Part shown: positions 8,435 to 14,915 of the stretch, piece after piece | How the letters are laid out: each line of letters opens with the position of its first letter | Numbering within the stretch: position 1 is the stretch's first letter | Assembly (NCBI GenBank): GCA_017615495.1 | Contig: JAGAAA010000054.1 | Location: 1-16,224, forward strand | Reading direction: 5' to 3' | DNA length: 16,224 nt | Source: Clostridia bacterium | Lineage (GTDB): Bacteria; Bacillota; Clostridia; Christensenellales; CAG-1252 | Notes under the pieces: model-generated | What the model was told of the DNA's origin: nothing | What the model saw: only the letters and a program-made list of their open reading frames with translations | Database searches by the model: none | Position numbers and translations under genes: made by a program

Positions 8435-9277
8435 TTAAGAAAGCCGTTTTACGAGGTATGGGATGGCTTTTTCAAACTTGACGCCGTACCAATGTTCCTT
8501 GCGGTCGGAAAGGGTCTCCGCGATCGCCTGGACGGTGAAATCTACCGCAAGGTCCGCCGCTTCTTCGAGAGAAAGCCCTCTCATAAGCCCGCCCGAGAAG
8601 ATGGAAGCGTACACGTCGCCCGTCCCGTGGAAGGAGCCTTCGACGCGTTTTTCAAAGTAATAATGCACGGCGTCCTTCTTTTTGGAGTACGCCGCAACGC
8701 CCAATTTGTTGGGGCTGAAGGATACGCCGGTCAACACGACGTCCCCTTCGCTGAGGGCGGAAAGCCTGCGAACCAGTTTTTCAATATACTCCTTGTCGTA
8801 GTCCTCGCCGACGTAGGGCTCTTTTAACAGAAAAGACGCTTCGGTCAAATTGGGAAGGATCACGTTTGCGCCCTTGACGAAGCGTGCCATTTCCATCGCA
8901 AATTCCTCGTCGAAGCCGTAATATAACTTGCCGTTATCCGCCATCACGGGGTCCACGATGAAAAGGCTGTCCTTTTTGGCGTTTGCGCTTACGATATCCT
9001 TGATGTAATCAAGTTGCTTTTTGCTGCCGATATAGCCGGTGTAAAAGGCGTCGAAAGCGATGCCTTCCTTCTTCCAATGCGCGCTGATGGCAGGGAGGTC
9101 CTCGGTCAGGTCGCGGAAGGTGTAGCCGGTAAACCCGCCCGTATGGGTGGAAAGGATGGCGGAAGGGATGATCGCCGTTTCGATCCCCATCGCGGAAAGG
9201 ATGGGCAAAGCCACGGTCAACGAGCATTGACCGTAGCAGGAAACGTCTTGGATCGTCAGAATTCTTTTTGTGCTCAT
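8435..9277 (-). CDS. pdxY: Pyridoxal/pyridoxamine kinase (PfkB/ribokinase superfamily)
   Basis: A 280-residue kinase that phosphorylates B6 vitamers to make or salvage pyridoxal 5'-phosphate. Family signals are TIQDVSCYGQCSL (8-20) at the substrate side, LSTHTGGFTG (42-51), the FYTGYIGS segment (78-85), IVDPVMADNGKLY (107-119), LPNLTEA (141-147), and the catalytic anion-hole motif GTGD (218-221) in FHGTGDVYASIFSGG. It matches the pyridoxamine kinase PdxY/PdxK branch; which vitamer is preferred cannot be told, so the symbol is tentative. The start at 9277 has an AAGGAAG site at 9279-9285; the frame is open further upstream, but that stretch overlaps the preceding gene and gives no family sequence. 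It lies 7 bases after the fusion gene stop, so the two are one operon. Confidence 0.88.
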   Translation of the reverse strand: MSTKRILTIQDVSCYGQCSLTVALPILSAMGIETAIIPSAILSTHTGGFTGYTFRDLTEDLPAISAHWKKEGIAFDAFYTGYIGSKKQLDYIKDIVSANAKKDSLFIVDPVMADNGKLYYGFDEEFAMEMARFVKGANVILPNLTEASFLLKEPYVGEDYDKEYIEKLVRRLSALSEGDVVLTGVSFSPNKLGVAAYSKKKDAVHYYFEKRVEGSFHGTGDVYASIFSGGLMRGLSLEEAADLAVDFTVQAIAETLSDRKEHWYGVKFEKAIPYLVKRLS

Positions 9278-9284
9278 ATCTTCC

Positions 9285-12146
9285 TTATGCCGCGGGCGCG
9301 ATGATCTCCGCCGCGGTGAGTACGACTGCCGTGCTGTCAAGGTAGAAGTCGCCGCTCTTGGTCTTGGCTTGGATGCGGAAATCGGCGTTTTCCACAAAGG
9401 GCAGTTCGACAGACGTGCCGTTTAAGTTGATGACGTCTGCGCCGTAAGTTACGTAGTAATGGGAAGCGTGCTCCACCTCTTCCCAAGTGAAGGTAACTTT
9501 GTCTTCCGCCACTGTCGCCGTAACGACGGGGGTGGCAAGAGAGAGGTAAGTAACGTAGCTGGTCATTGCTTCGTAGCTTTCGGAGAAATATTTGTTTTCA
9601 CTTTGCGCCTTGACCTTGACGACGTGCACGCCGCCTTCCGCCACTTTGTCGGAAATATCGGTCTTGACGTCTTTGGTGGTGTAGGACGCGCCGTCAATGA
9701 CGTAAAGATACTTATCCGCGTGCTTGATGGCGGGGATGGTCAAAACGATCTTGCCTTCCTCCTCCGCAACGGTGGGGATGGGGGTATCGAGCTTGGCGGA
9801 GAATTCAAAGGTGTAACTCTTGGGGGCGCTGTCCCTGTAACGCGGGTCATTGGGCGCCGTCATATAAAGGCAGATGGTTTGTTTGCCGGGCGTCAGACTA
9901 TCCGAATCCAACGTAATGACGGTGGTGCCGGGCGTCACGTCCACGGGGTCCTTTTGCACGCCGTTTAAAGTATAGACGATCTTGGTCGCGCCGATAACTT
10001 CGGAAACGTAACAACGGAAGTCGCCGTTTTCCTCCAACACGTAGATCTCGGCGGGGGTGGCGAGGGGCGCTACGCGGTAATATGCCGCTACGTTCCTCGT
10101 TTCGTTCACTTTGCCCACTTCATCATAGACGGTGGGGCGGTTGTCCTCAACGCCGAGGACAAGGTCGACGGAGCCGCTGGACAAGGTGATGGTTTCGCCA
10201 CCTTGGATCTCGGTGACGTTTCCGTTCAAATAAAGGACGGAAGTGCCGGAAAGCAACATCGTGGTGCTTGCGTCGCCGCAGAAGCGGATGTCGGGCGAGG
10301 AAAGGGAAAGGCTTGCCGCACCGGAGATTGTGCCGTTGTAGTAAACGTTTGTAGCGCTGATCTCCGCGCTGCTTACGTTGAGGTCGGCGTAGATGGAAAG
10401 GTCGCTCGTACCGCTCATTTTGAGATTGTTCGCCACGATCTTGCCGCCGTACTTATATTCGCCTTTGGTCTTGTAGCCGATGGAAACGGATTTTTCCACC
10501 GGGATGGTGACGTCGCCTTGCACCGTAATGGTGTGTTTGTTGAGGTCGATGTTGACGGGGCGGTCCAAGGTGAGGTCGGACGAAAGGGTCACGTCCTTTT
10601 TGATGACGAGGGTGGTCACGTTTTGTTTGCCGAGCGCCTTGGTCAAACCTTCTTCCGAATGGATGAAGGCAAGGTGATAGGTTGCGATAAAGTGCCCGGC
10701 GCAAAGCCCGCCTGCAACGAGAAGGACCGAAATGGCGATGATAAACGCAAGCAGGTGGCGCTTGAAGAACGCCTTGAAGTCAAACTTCTTTTTCTTTTGT
10801 TTGGGCTCCGCCGCTTTTTCTTCCGCGGGGGTGTCCTCTTCATTTTCTTCCTCGTCAGCGGTCAAGCGGATCTCTTCGTCGCCGTCCGCCGTGGTGACGA
10901 CGTCGGGGCTGATGACCTCTTCGCGCGGAAGTTCACTTTCGGAAGAGAACAGGCGGTCGATCAAGGTGTACCCCTCGTCGACAAAAATGCCGGTGCTCTT
11001 CGCCGTATCTTCGTCGTAGGCGAAAACGCCGCTTTCTACCTCGCAATCACTCTTGTAAATGAGGTAGGGAATGGGCTCCGCAGAATGCGTGCGGGTGGCA
11101 AGAGGAGTGGGGTGGTCGGGGCAAACCAAAACGTGGTAGGGCTCGCCGCTGTTTTTGAGGAAGTCGAGGACGGGGCCCACGATGTCGGAATCGATCTTTT
11201 CAATGGAGAGGATCTTGTCGTCCAAGTTGCCTTGGTGGCCCGACTCGTCGGGGGCTTCCACGTGGATGTAGACGTAGTCCACGCGGGACAAAGCGTCGAT
11301 GGCGGCTTTGCCTTTGGCGGCAAAATCGGTGTTGACGTTGCCGGTTGCGCCCGGTACGTTGATCACTTCCATGCCCGCGCCTTTGCCGATGCCTTTCAAA
11401 AGGTCGACCGCGCTGATGACGGCGCCTTTGACGCCGGTCTTTTCCTCAACAGCGGGGAGGACGGGCTTGGTGCCTTCGCCCCAAAGCCAAATGGAATTGG
11501 CGGGGTTTTTGCCTTCCGCAATGCGTTTTTGGTTGATGGGATGATCCTTCAAAAGATCGTACGACTTGATCATCAGATCGGAGAACAGGTCGCCGAGTTC
11601 GCCGGTGGGCAGGTGCCTTTTGATGGGCTTGCCGGTGATGTCGTGCGGGGGCGTAAGATCGGAGCCGACCTTGGCGTCGTGCACGATCAGGCAATGACGA
11701 TAACTGATGCCGGCATGGAAGGAAAGACGCTCGTTGCCAAGATGTTCTTGCACGCAAGCGATCAGTTCCGCCGCTTCTTCGGTGGAGATCTCCCCGGCGC
11801 TGTAGTCGATCATTCTCTTATCGGCATATTCGCCTTCGGAAGAGAGGGTAACAAGATTGCATCTGACGGCGATGTCGGTATCCGAAAGCGTGAGCCCCAT
11901 GCTGAGTGCTTCCAAGGGGGAACGCCCGGAATAAGAAACGCGCGGGTCATAGCCCATCACGGAAAGATTTGCCGTGTCGCTGCCCGGTTTCATGCCTTTT
12001 GGCACCGTGCGCGCAAGACCGATCTCACTCTTGGGAGCAAGGGAATCGATGTTCGGTTTCTTTGCCACCATCAAAGGCGTTTTACCGTCGATCTCGGGGA
12101 CCGGGGTATCCGCCATACCGTCGCCTAAAAATACTACGTATTTCAT
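9285..12146 (-). CDS. Fusion: cofactor-independent phosphoglycerate mutase / proposed homoserine kinase domain + transmembrane helix + extracellular beta-rich region
   Basis: One uninterrupted 953-residue frame. Residues 1 to about 402 form a complete alkaline-phosphatase-superfamily enzyme of the archaeal-type phosphoglycerate mutase (apgM) family, which also includes a branch proposed as homoserine kinase. Visible motifs: LGDGMAD (7-13), GSDTANLSVMGYDP at the nucleophile region (55-68), APDESGH (298-304), CPDHPTP (342-348) and RTHSAEPIP (352-360). An acidic linker (about 403-447) leads to basic KKKKFDFKAFFKR (451-463) and one hydrophobic helix (about 464-486). The basic flank puts the enzyme in the cytosol and the remaining ~465 residues outside. 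The outer part starts with short beta-strand repeats resembling a beta-helix (about 510-665) and ends with Ig/fibronectin-like beta sandwiches (about 690-945). No methionine lies between residues 260 and 577, so the membrane half has no ATG start of its own. GAGGTG at 12152-12157 fixes the start. The domain calls are strong; the meaning of the fusion is unknown. Confidence 0.85.
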   Translation of the reverse strand: MKYVVFLGDGMADTPVPEIDGKTPLMVAKKPNIDSLAPKSEIGLARTVPKGMKPGSDTANLSVMGYDPRVSYSGRSPLEALSMGLTLSDTDIAVRCNLVTLSSEGEYADKRMIDYSAGEISTEEAAELIACVQEHLGNERLSFHAGISYRHCLIVHDAKVGSDLTPPHDITGKPIKRHLPTGELGDLFSDLMIKSYDLLKDHPINQKRIAEGKNPANSIWLWGEGTKPVLPAVEEKTGVKGAVISAVDLLKGIGKGAGMEVINVPGATGNVNTDFAAKGKAAIDALSRVDYVYIHVEAPDESGHQGNLDDKILSIEKIDSDIVGPVLDFLKNSGEPYHVLVCPDHPTPLATRTHSAEPIPYLIYKSDCEVESGVFAYDEDTAKSTGIFVDEGYTLIDRLFSSESELPREEVISPDVVTTADGDEEIRLTADEEENEEDTPAEEKAAEPKQKKKKFDFKAFFKRHLLAFIIAISVLLVAGGLCAGHFIATYHLAFIHSEEGLTKALGKQNVTTLVIKKDVTLSSDLTLDRPVNIDLNKHTITVQGDVTIPVEKSVSIGYKTKGEYKYGGKIVANNLKMSGTSDLSIYADLNVSSAEISATNVYYNGTISGAASLSLSSPDIRFCGDASTTMLLSGTSVLYLNGNVTEIQGGETITLSSGSVDLVLGVEDNRPTVYDEVGKVNETRNVAAYYRVAPLATPAEIYVLEENGDFRCYVSEVIGATKIVYTLNGVQKDPVDVTPGTTVITLDSDSLTPGKQTICLYMTAPNDPRYRDSAPKSYTFEFSAKLDTPIPTVAEEEGKIVLTIPAIKHADKYLYVIDGASYTTKDVKTDISDKVAEGGVHVVKVKAQSENKYFSESYEAMTSYVTYLSLATPVVTATVAEDKVTFTWEEVEHASHYYVTYGADVINLNGTSVELPFVENADFRIQAKTKSGDFYLDSTAVVLTAAEIIAPAA

Positions 12147-12163
12147 ATTTTCACCTCGCACCT

Positions 12164-12192
12164 ATTATAAAGCCTTTCGTAGGGGCTGTCAA
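12164..12192 (-). promoter_or_regulatory. Perfect-consensus promoter of the fusion gene
   Basis: On the minus strand: -35 TTGACA (12187-12192), 17-base spacer, -10 TATAAT (12164-12169), a full match to the SigA consensus. The predicted start near 12157 leaves a leader of only about 11 bases, which begins at or within the GAGGTG ribosome binding site. High basal expression is expected unless a regulator intervenes. Confidence 0.92.
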
Positions 12193-12202
12193 CGAATTCG
12201 CT

Positions 12203-12222
12203 CTCCCCTGATTGACGGGGAG
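12203..12222. repeat. Perfect dyad between divergent promoters, candidate operator
   Basis: CTCCCC (12203-12208) and GGGGAG (12217-12222) form a perfect 6-bp inverted repeat around an 8-base centre. The right arm overlaps the -35 and the spacer of the lipoprotein promoter, and the left arm lies 11 bases from the -35 of the fusion gene promoter. A regulator bound here could act on both genes. This is inference; a 6-bp dyad can occur by chance. Confidence 0.4.
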
Positions 12223-12240
12223 GCGCGTTTGTCTTATAAT
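12212..12240 (+). promoter_or_regulatory. Promoter of the Ig-repeat lipoprotein (leaderless)
   Basis: -35 TTGACG (12212-12217), 17-base spacer, -10 TATAAT (12235-12240). The normal start, 7 bases after the -10, falls on the A of the ATG at 12247, so the mRNA would begin with the start codon. The only SD-like sequence (GGGGAGG, 12217-12223) lies inside the promoter and too far upstream to serve. Confidence 0.8.
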
Positions 12241-12246
12241 ATGGAT

Positions 12247-13572
12247 ATGAAAAAAATCTTTTGGACTATACTGATAGCGACGTTCGTTTTGGTTTCGCTT
12301 TTTGCGTTTACCGCTTGCGGCGGGGCGAAGCCCACCAAACTTACGGTCACGCAAGCCCCCGATACCATCAAAGTGGTGCAGGGGCAGGAAGCGGATTTTT
12401 CCGGCGGCTTGGTCGAGGTTGAATTCGACGACGGTTCCACCAAGGAATTTCCCATGTCCGAAATGTCCGTGAAAGGGCTCAAAACCGACGTTTTGGGCAC
12501 GCAGACAGTCGCTTTGAGTTATACTTTGCGCGGCAAAACGGTGTCCACCACCATTGACCTTACGGTCGTGGCGCCCAAGGTGACCGCACTTTCTCTTGAC
12601 ACTGAAGGAGTCAAAATCTCTTACGTGGAAGGGGAGGTTTTCAACAAGCAAGGGCTCGTTGTGACCGCCACGTACCAAACGGGTGAAACCGGCGTCGTCC
12701 CCAATTACGACATCTTCCCGCAGACCCTTTCCGCAACGACCACCGCGGTCAGGATCACGTATCGTGGCGTTTCGGCGGAGATCCCCGTTACCGTTGCGGC
12801 GCACGCGCCCGTTTCCATGACCCTTACCGATACGCCCACCAAGACGCGTTATTTCGTGGGGGAGGATTTCTCGTCTGAAGGGATCAGCGCTTTGGTCACC
12901 TACAACGACGGCACGGAGGAAACTTTTGACGCCGCTGCTTTGAGGTTTTACCATTCTTACGGCTCGGAATACAACGGGCCCATCTCCGAACAGGACAACG
13001 TGGTCTCGGTGATCGCTTCCACAAAATACGGTACCATTCAAACGACGCTTCGTTTGACCGTTCTTGCCGTGGAACCCATCCGCCTGACCGTGACGATGAA
13101 CGGGACGCTGGAATTTTTGGAAGGAGCGCTCTTTGATTTTGACTCGGACAACGAGACGGTCTCGGTGTTCGTCGAGTACAACAACGGCGTGGAGGAAACG
13201 CTGGTCGGCAGCTTTGATTCCTTCGCCTACGGCGGCGAGCCCCTTGCGCTTGGACAAACCGCCGTGACCATTTGGCTTACCGGCTTTTCCACCGTTACGA
13301 CCACCGTGCCCGTCACGGTATCCGCCGCTTCGGTGACTTCCGTTTCCGTTTTGACCCTTCCTACAAAGACCGATTACCACGCGGGCGAAAGCGTGGATCT
13401 GACGGGGCTCGTTTTGCAACTCAGGTTGTCAAACGGCAGGTATTCGCAACTGGCTTATTCCGAGGGTTGCGGCATCACGTCCGCCACCGCCACCGTTGGG
13501 GACGATCAAACGCGCATCACCGTCAATTATCTCGGATTCAGCGCCTCGTTTGAGATCAGCGTTGCGGCGTAA
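12247..13572 (+). CDS. Lipoprotein with five Ig-like (Big_3-like) repeats
   Basis: A 441-residue predicted surface protein. The N-terminus MKKIFW, a hydrophobic core and FTAC at 21-24 make a lipoprotein signal peptide with lipidated Cys24 followed by GG. The mature part is five tandem repeats of about 75-90 residues (about 28-108, 109-184, 185-273, 274-359, 360-441). Each has the layout of bacterial Ig-like group 3 domains: a first strand, 'Y-x-x-G-E' or similar, 'G-L-V-V-x-x-x-Y-x-x-G', and an ending like 'V-x-x-x-x-G-x-x-x-x-x-x-V-x-V'. No enzymatic domain is present; a role in adhesion, scaffolding or wall association is likely but unproven. An in-frame ATG exists at 12241, but it directly abuts the -10 box, so 12247 is preferred. 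The gene is divergent from the fusion gene, which also carries extracellular beta domains. No terminator is visible between it and the next promoter. Confidence 0.85.
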   Translation: MKKIFWTILIATFVLVSLFAFTACGGAKPTKLTVTQAPDTIKVVQGQEADFSGGLVEVEFDDGSTKEFPMSEMSVKGLKTDVLGTQTVALSYTLRGKTVSTTIDLTVVAPKVTALSLDTEGVKISYVEGEVFNKQGLVVTATYQTGETGVVPNYDIFPQTLSATTTAVRITYRGVSAEIPVTVAAHAPVSMTLTDTPTKTRYFVGEDFSSEGISALVTYNDGTEETFDAAALRFYHSYGSEYNGPISEQDNVVSVIASTKYGTIQTTLRLTVLAVEPIRLTVTMNGTLEFLEGALFDFDSDNETVSVFVEYNNGVEETLVGSFDSFAYGGEPLALGQTAVTIWLTGFSTVTTTVPVTVSAASVTSVSVLTLPTKTDYHAGESVDLTGLVLQLRLSNGRYSQLAYSEGCGITSATATVGDDQTRITVNYLGFSASFEISVAA

Positions 13573-13583
13573 CGTTTAAACGA

Positions 13584-13613
13584 TTGACAAAGAGGGCTAA
13601 AATAAGGTATACT
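13584..13613 (+). promoter_or_regulatory. Promoter of the riboswitch-exchanger unit
   Basis: -35 TTGACA (13584-13589), 18-base spacer, -10 TATACT (13608-13613), starting 12 bases after the lipoprotein stop. The predicted start is near 13620, immediately before the riboswitch aptamer. Confidence 0.85.
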
Positions 13614-13620
13614 ATTATCT

Positions 13621-13749
13621 GTCATTGGGAGTAGTGGGCACCGTTTCGGTGCGGCGACGTCAACAGCACTGCCGTCATTCGGCTGGCTAACCTTAAACCG
13701 CGAGACTTTGGCGAAATTGTCTCAGTATGATTTCTCCGAGGTCTTTTTT
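13621..13749 (+). ncRNA. yybP-ykoY (manganese) riboswitch with terminator platform
   Basis: The 5' leader carries the conserved elements of the yybP-ykoY class in order: GGGAGTAG (13627-13634), a hairpin GCACCG/CGGTGC (13638-13643 with 13647-13652), GTCAACA (13659-13665), a short hairpin GCCG/CGGC (13671-13674 with 13680-13683), and CCGCGAGAC (13698-13706). This class is established as a Mn2+ sensor that turns on manganese exporters and related membrane proteins by preventing termination or freeing the ribosome binding site. The downstream gene is a CaCA-family exchanger, a known partner type. The 3' aptamer strand is shared with the terminator hairpin that follows, the expected on-switch design. 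I could not draw the closing P1 helix with certainty. Confidence 0.85.
13703..13749 (+). terminator. Riboswitch-controlled terminator
   Basis: AGACTTTGG (13703-13711) pairs with CCGAGGTCT (13736-13744) through nine pairs with two G-U wobbles. After one C/T mismatch, GAAAT (13713-13717) pairs with ATTTC (13730-13734) around a 12-base loop. A T-run (13744-13749) follows. The left arm begins inside the conserved CCGCGAGAC of the aptamer, so ligand-bound aptamer and terminator should exclude each other. Confidence 0.85.
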
Positions 13750-13778
13750 AATGCTTTTGGAGAGAAGGAAGGAAAGGT

Positions 13779-14855
13779 ATGATTTCATCTATATTAATGG
13801 GTTCCGCAGGCGAAATTGCGCTTGCCGCCGTGCTTCTTGCGGTGGGCATTGCTTTGATCGTGAAAGGAGGCGATTTCTTTGTGGACGCCGCATCCTGGAT
13901 CGCGGAAGTTTTGGGCATCTCGCCTTTGATCGTCGGCGCGACGGTGGTTTCGGTGGCTACGACGCTTCCGGAACTGATCGTTTCCATCATTGCTACGGCG
14001 CGCGGCACGGTGGAGATCGCCGTAGGCAACGCCGTGGGCAGCGTGGTGGCAAACCTCGGCTTGATCATGGCTATTTCCCTTTTGTTTATGCCGGGCAAGG
14101 TGGACCGCAAGCAGTATTTGTTTAAGTCCATCGTTTTGCTCGTTGCTTCCCTCAACTTGTTGCTCGTCGGTTGGTTTGGCGGCATGCTGGACGGCAAACA
14201 CATTATGAGCGTGGGGCTTGGCGTTGTGATCCTTGAACTTTTTGTCGTTTTCTTTGCGGAAAACGTCATCGAAGCGGTCAAGATGATGAAGAACCCCGTC
14301 GCGGGCGGGCTTTCGGCGGATAGCACGGGGGCAAACGTGACGGTTTCGGAAGGCGCTTCCGAAGAGGCGGCGGAAGAGCCTGTCAAAAAGGATAAGAAGA
14401 CCATCATTATCAATGTTTTGAAGTTCATTGGCGGCGCGGCGGGCATCATCGGCGGTGCGGAACTCCTTGTTTCCAACGGTCAAAAACTCGCTTTGGCGGC
14501 GGGCATCCCCGAAGGCGTTATCGCCGTCACTTTGGTTGCGATCGGAACGTCTCTTCCCGAACTCGTTACCACCATCACCGCCATTGCGAAAAAGAAGTCC
14601 TCGATCTCGGTGGGCAACATTATCGGCGCCAACATTATCGATATGACCTTGATCTTGCCGGTCTGCGCGATGGTTTCGGGCGGCACGCTGGTGTTTCCCC
14701 GTCAGGCGATCTTGTTTGATCTGCCGTTCTGCTTGGGGCTCTCCGCCATTGCGGTTTTGCCGATGCTTTTCACGAAGAAGTTTCAACGCTGGCAGGGCGT
14801 CGCGCTGTTTGCGGTGTACGTCGCGTACCTTACGCTGCGCATCTTATATACTTAA
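13779..14855 (+). CDS. CaCA-family cation exchanger (YrbG-like), probable Mn2+ (or Ca2+) exporter
   Basis: A 358-residue membrane antiporter with the two inverted alpha-repeats of the Ca2+/cation exchanger superfamily. The first is about 46-100 (GATVVSVATTLPEL with E65, then GNAVGSVVAN). The second is about 242-296 (VTLVAIGTSLPEL with E261, then GNIIGANIID). About ten hydrophobic segments are split by a charged cytosolic loop (about 168-208), the usual layout. Family members exchange Ca2+ for Na+ or H+. Here the manganese riboswitch upstream makes Mn2+ efflux the likeliest role; this is inference from regulation, not from the pore residues. The start at 13779 follows a purine-rich AAGGAAGG site (13765-13772). 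The gene is a single transcription unit ended by the terminator at 14866-14892. Confidence 0.92.
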   Translation: MISSILMGSAGEIALAAVLLAVGIALIVKGGDFFVDAASWIAEVLGISPLIVGATVVSVATTLPELIVSIIATARGTVEIAVGNAVGSVVANLGLIMAISLLFMPGKVDRKQYLFKSIVLLVASLNLLLVGWFGGMLDGKHIMSVGLGVVILELFVVFFAENVIEAVKMMKNPVAGGLSADSTGANVTVSEGASEEAAEEPVKKDKKTIIINVLKFIGGAAGIIGGAELLVSNGQKLALAAGIPEGVIAVTLVAIGTSLPELVTTITAIAKKKSSISVGNIIGANIIDMTLILPVCAMVSGGTLVFPRQAILFDLPFCLGLSAIAVLPMLFTKKFQRWQGVALFAVYVAYLTLRILYT

Positions 14856-14865
14856 TACGGTGGGA

Positions 14866-14892
14866 GCAAGGCGGTCGCCTTGCTTTCTTTTT
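14866..14892 (+). terminator. Intrinsic terminator after the cation exchanger
   Basis: GCAAGGC (14866-14872) pairs perfectly with GCCTTGC (14877-14883), loop GGTC, followed by a T-rich tract (TTTCTTTTT, 14884-14892). Its right arm and T-tract contain the -35 and part of the spacer of the next promoter. Confidence 0.88.
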
Positions 14893-14908
14893 ACAAATAG
14901 GGTATAAT
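14880..14908 (+). promoter_or_regulatory. Promoter of the chromate-transporter pair (leaderless)
   Basis: -35 TTGCTT (14880-14885, 3 of 6), 17-base spacer, -10 TATAAT (14903-14908). The start codon begins at 14916, eight bases after the -10, so transcription should begin at or within about one base of the ATG. The AAAGG before the ATG abuts it with no spacing and would be at or upstream of the RNA start. Confidence 0.72.
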
Positions 14909-14915
14909 TGAAAGG

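Noticed and set aside
10203..12128. A 641-codon open frame on the plus strand opposite the fusion gene
   Set aside because: It has no recognisable domain, and its composition (valine-, aspartate- and glycine-rich) is what the codon bias of the minus-strand gene produces. The minus strand carries clear enzyme motifs, a consensus promoter and a ribosome binding site.
11974..12246. Longer N-terminus for the lipoprotein, reaching into the divergent gene
   Set aside because: It would run through both divergent promoters and bury the lipoprotein signal peptide inside the protein. The ATG at 12247 gives a normal signal peptide.
12151..13419. A 422-codon minus-strand frame opposite the lipoprotein
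   Set aside because: It is a low-complexity shadow of the threonine/valine-rich Ig repeats, without start signals or family motifs.
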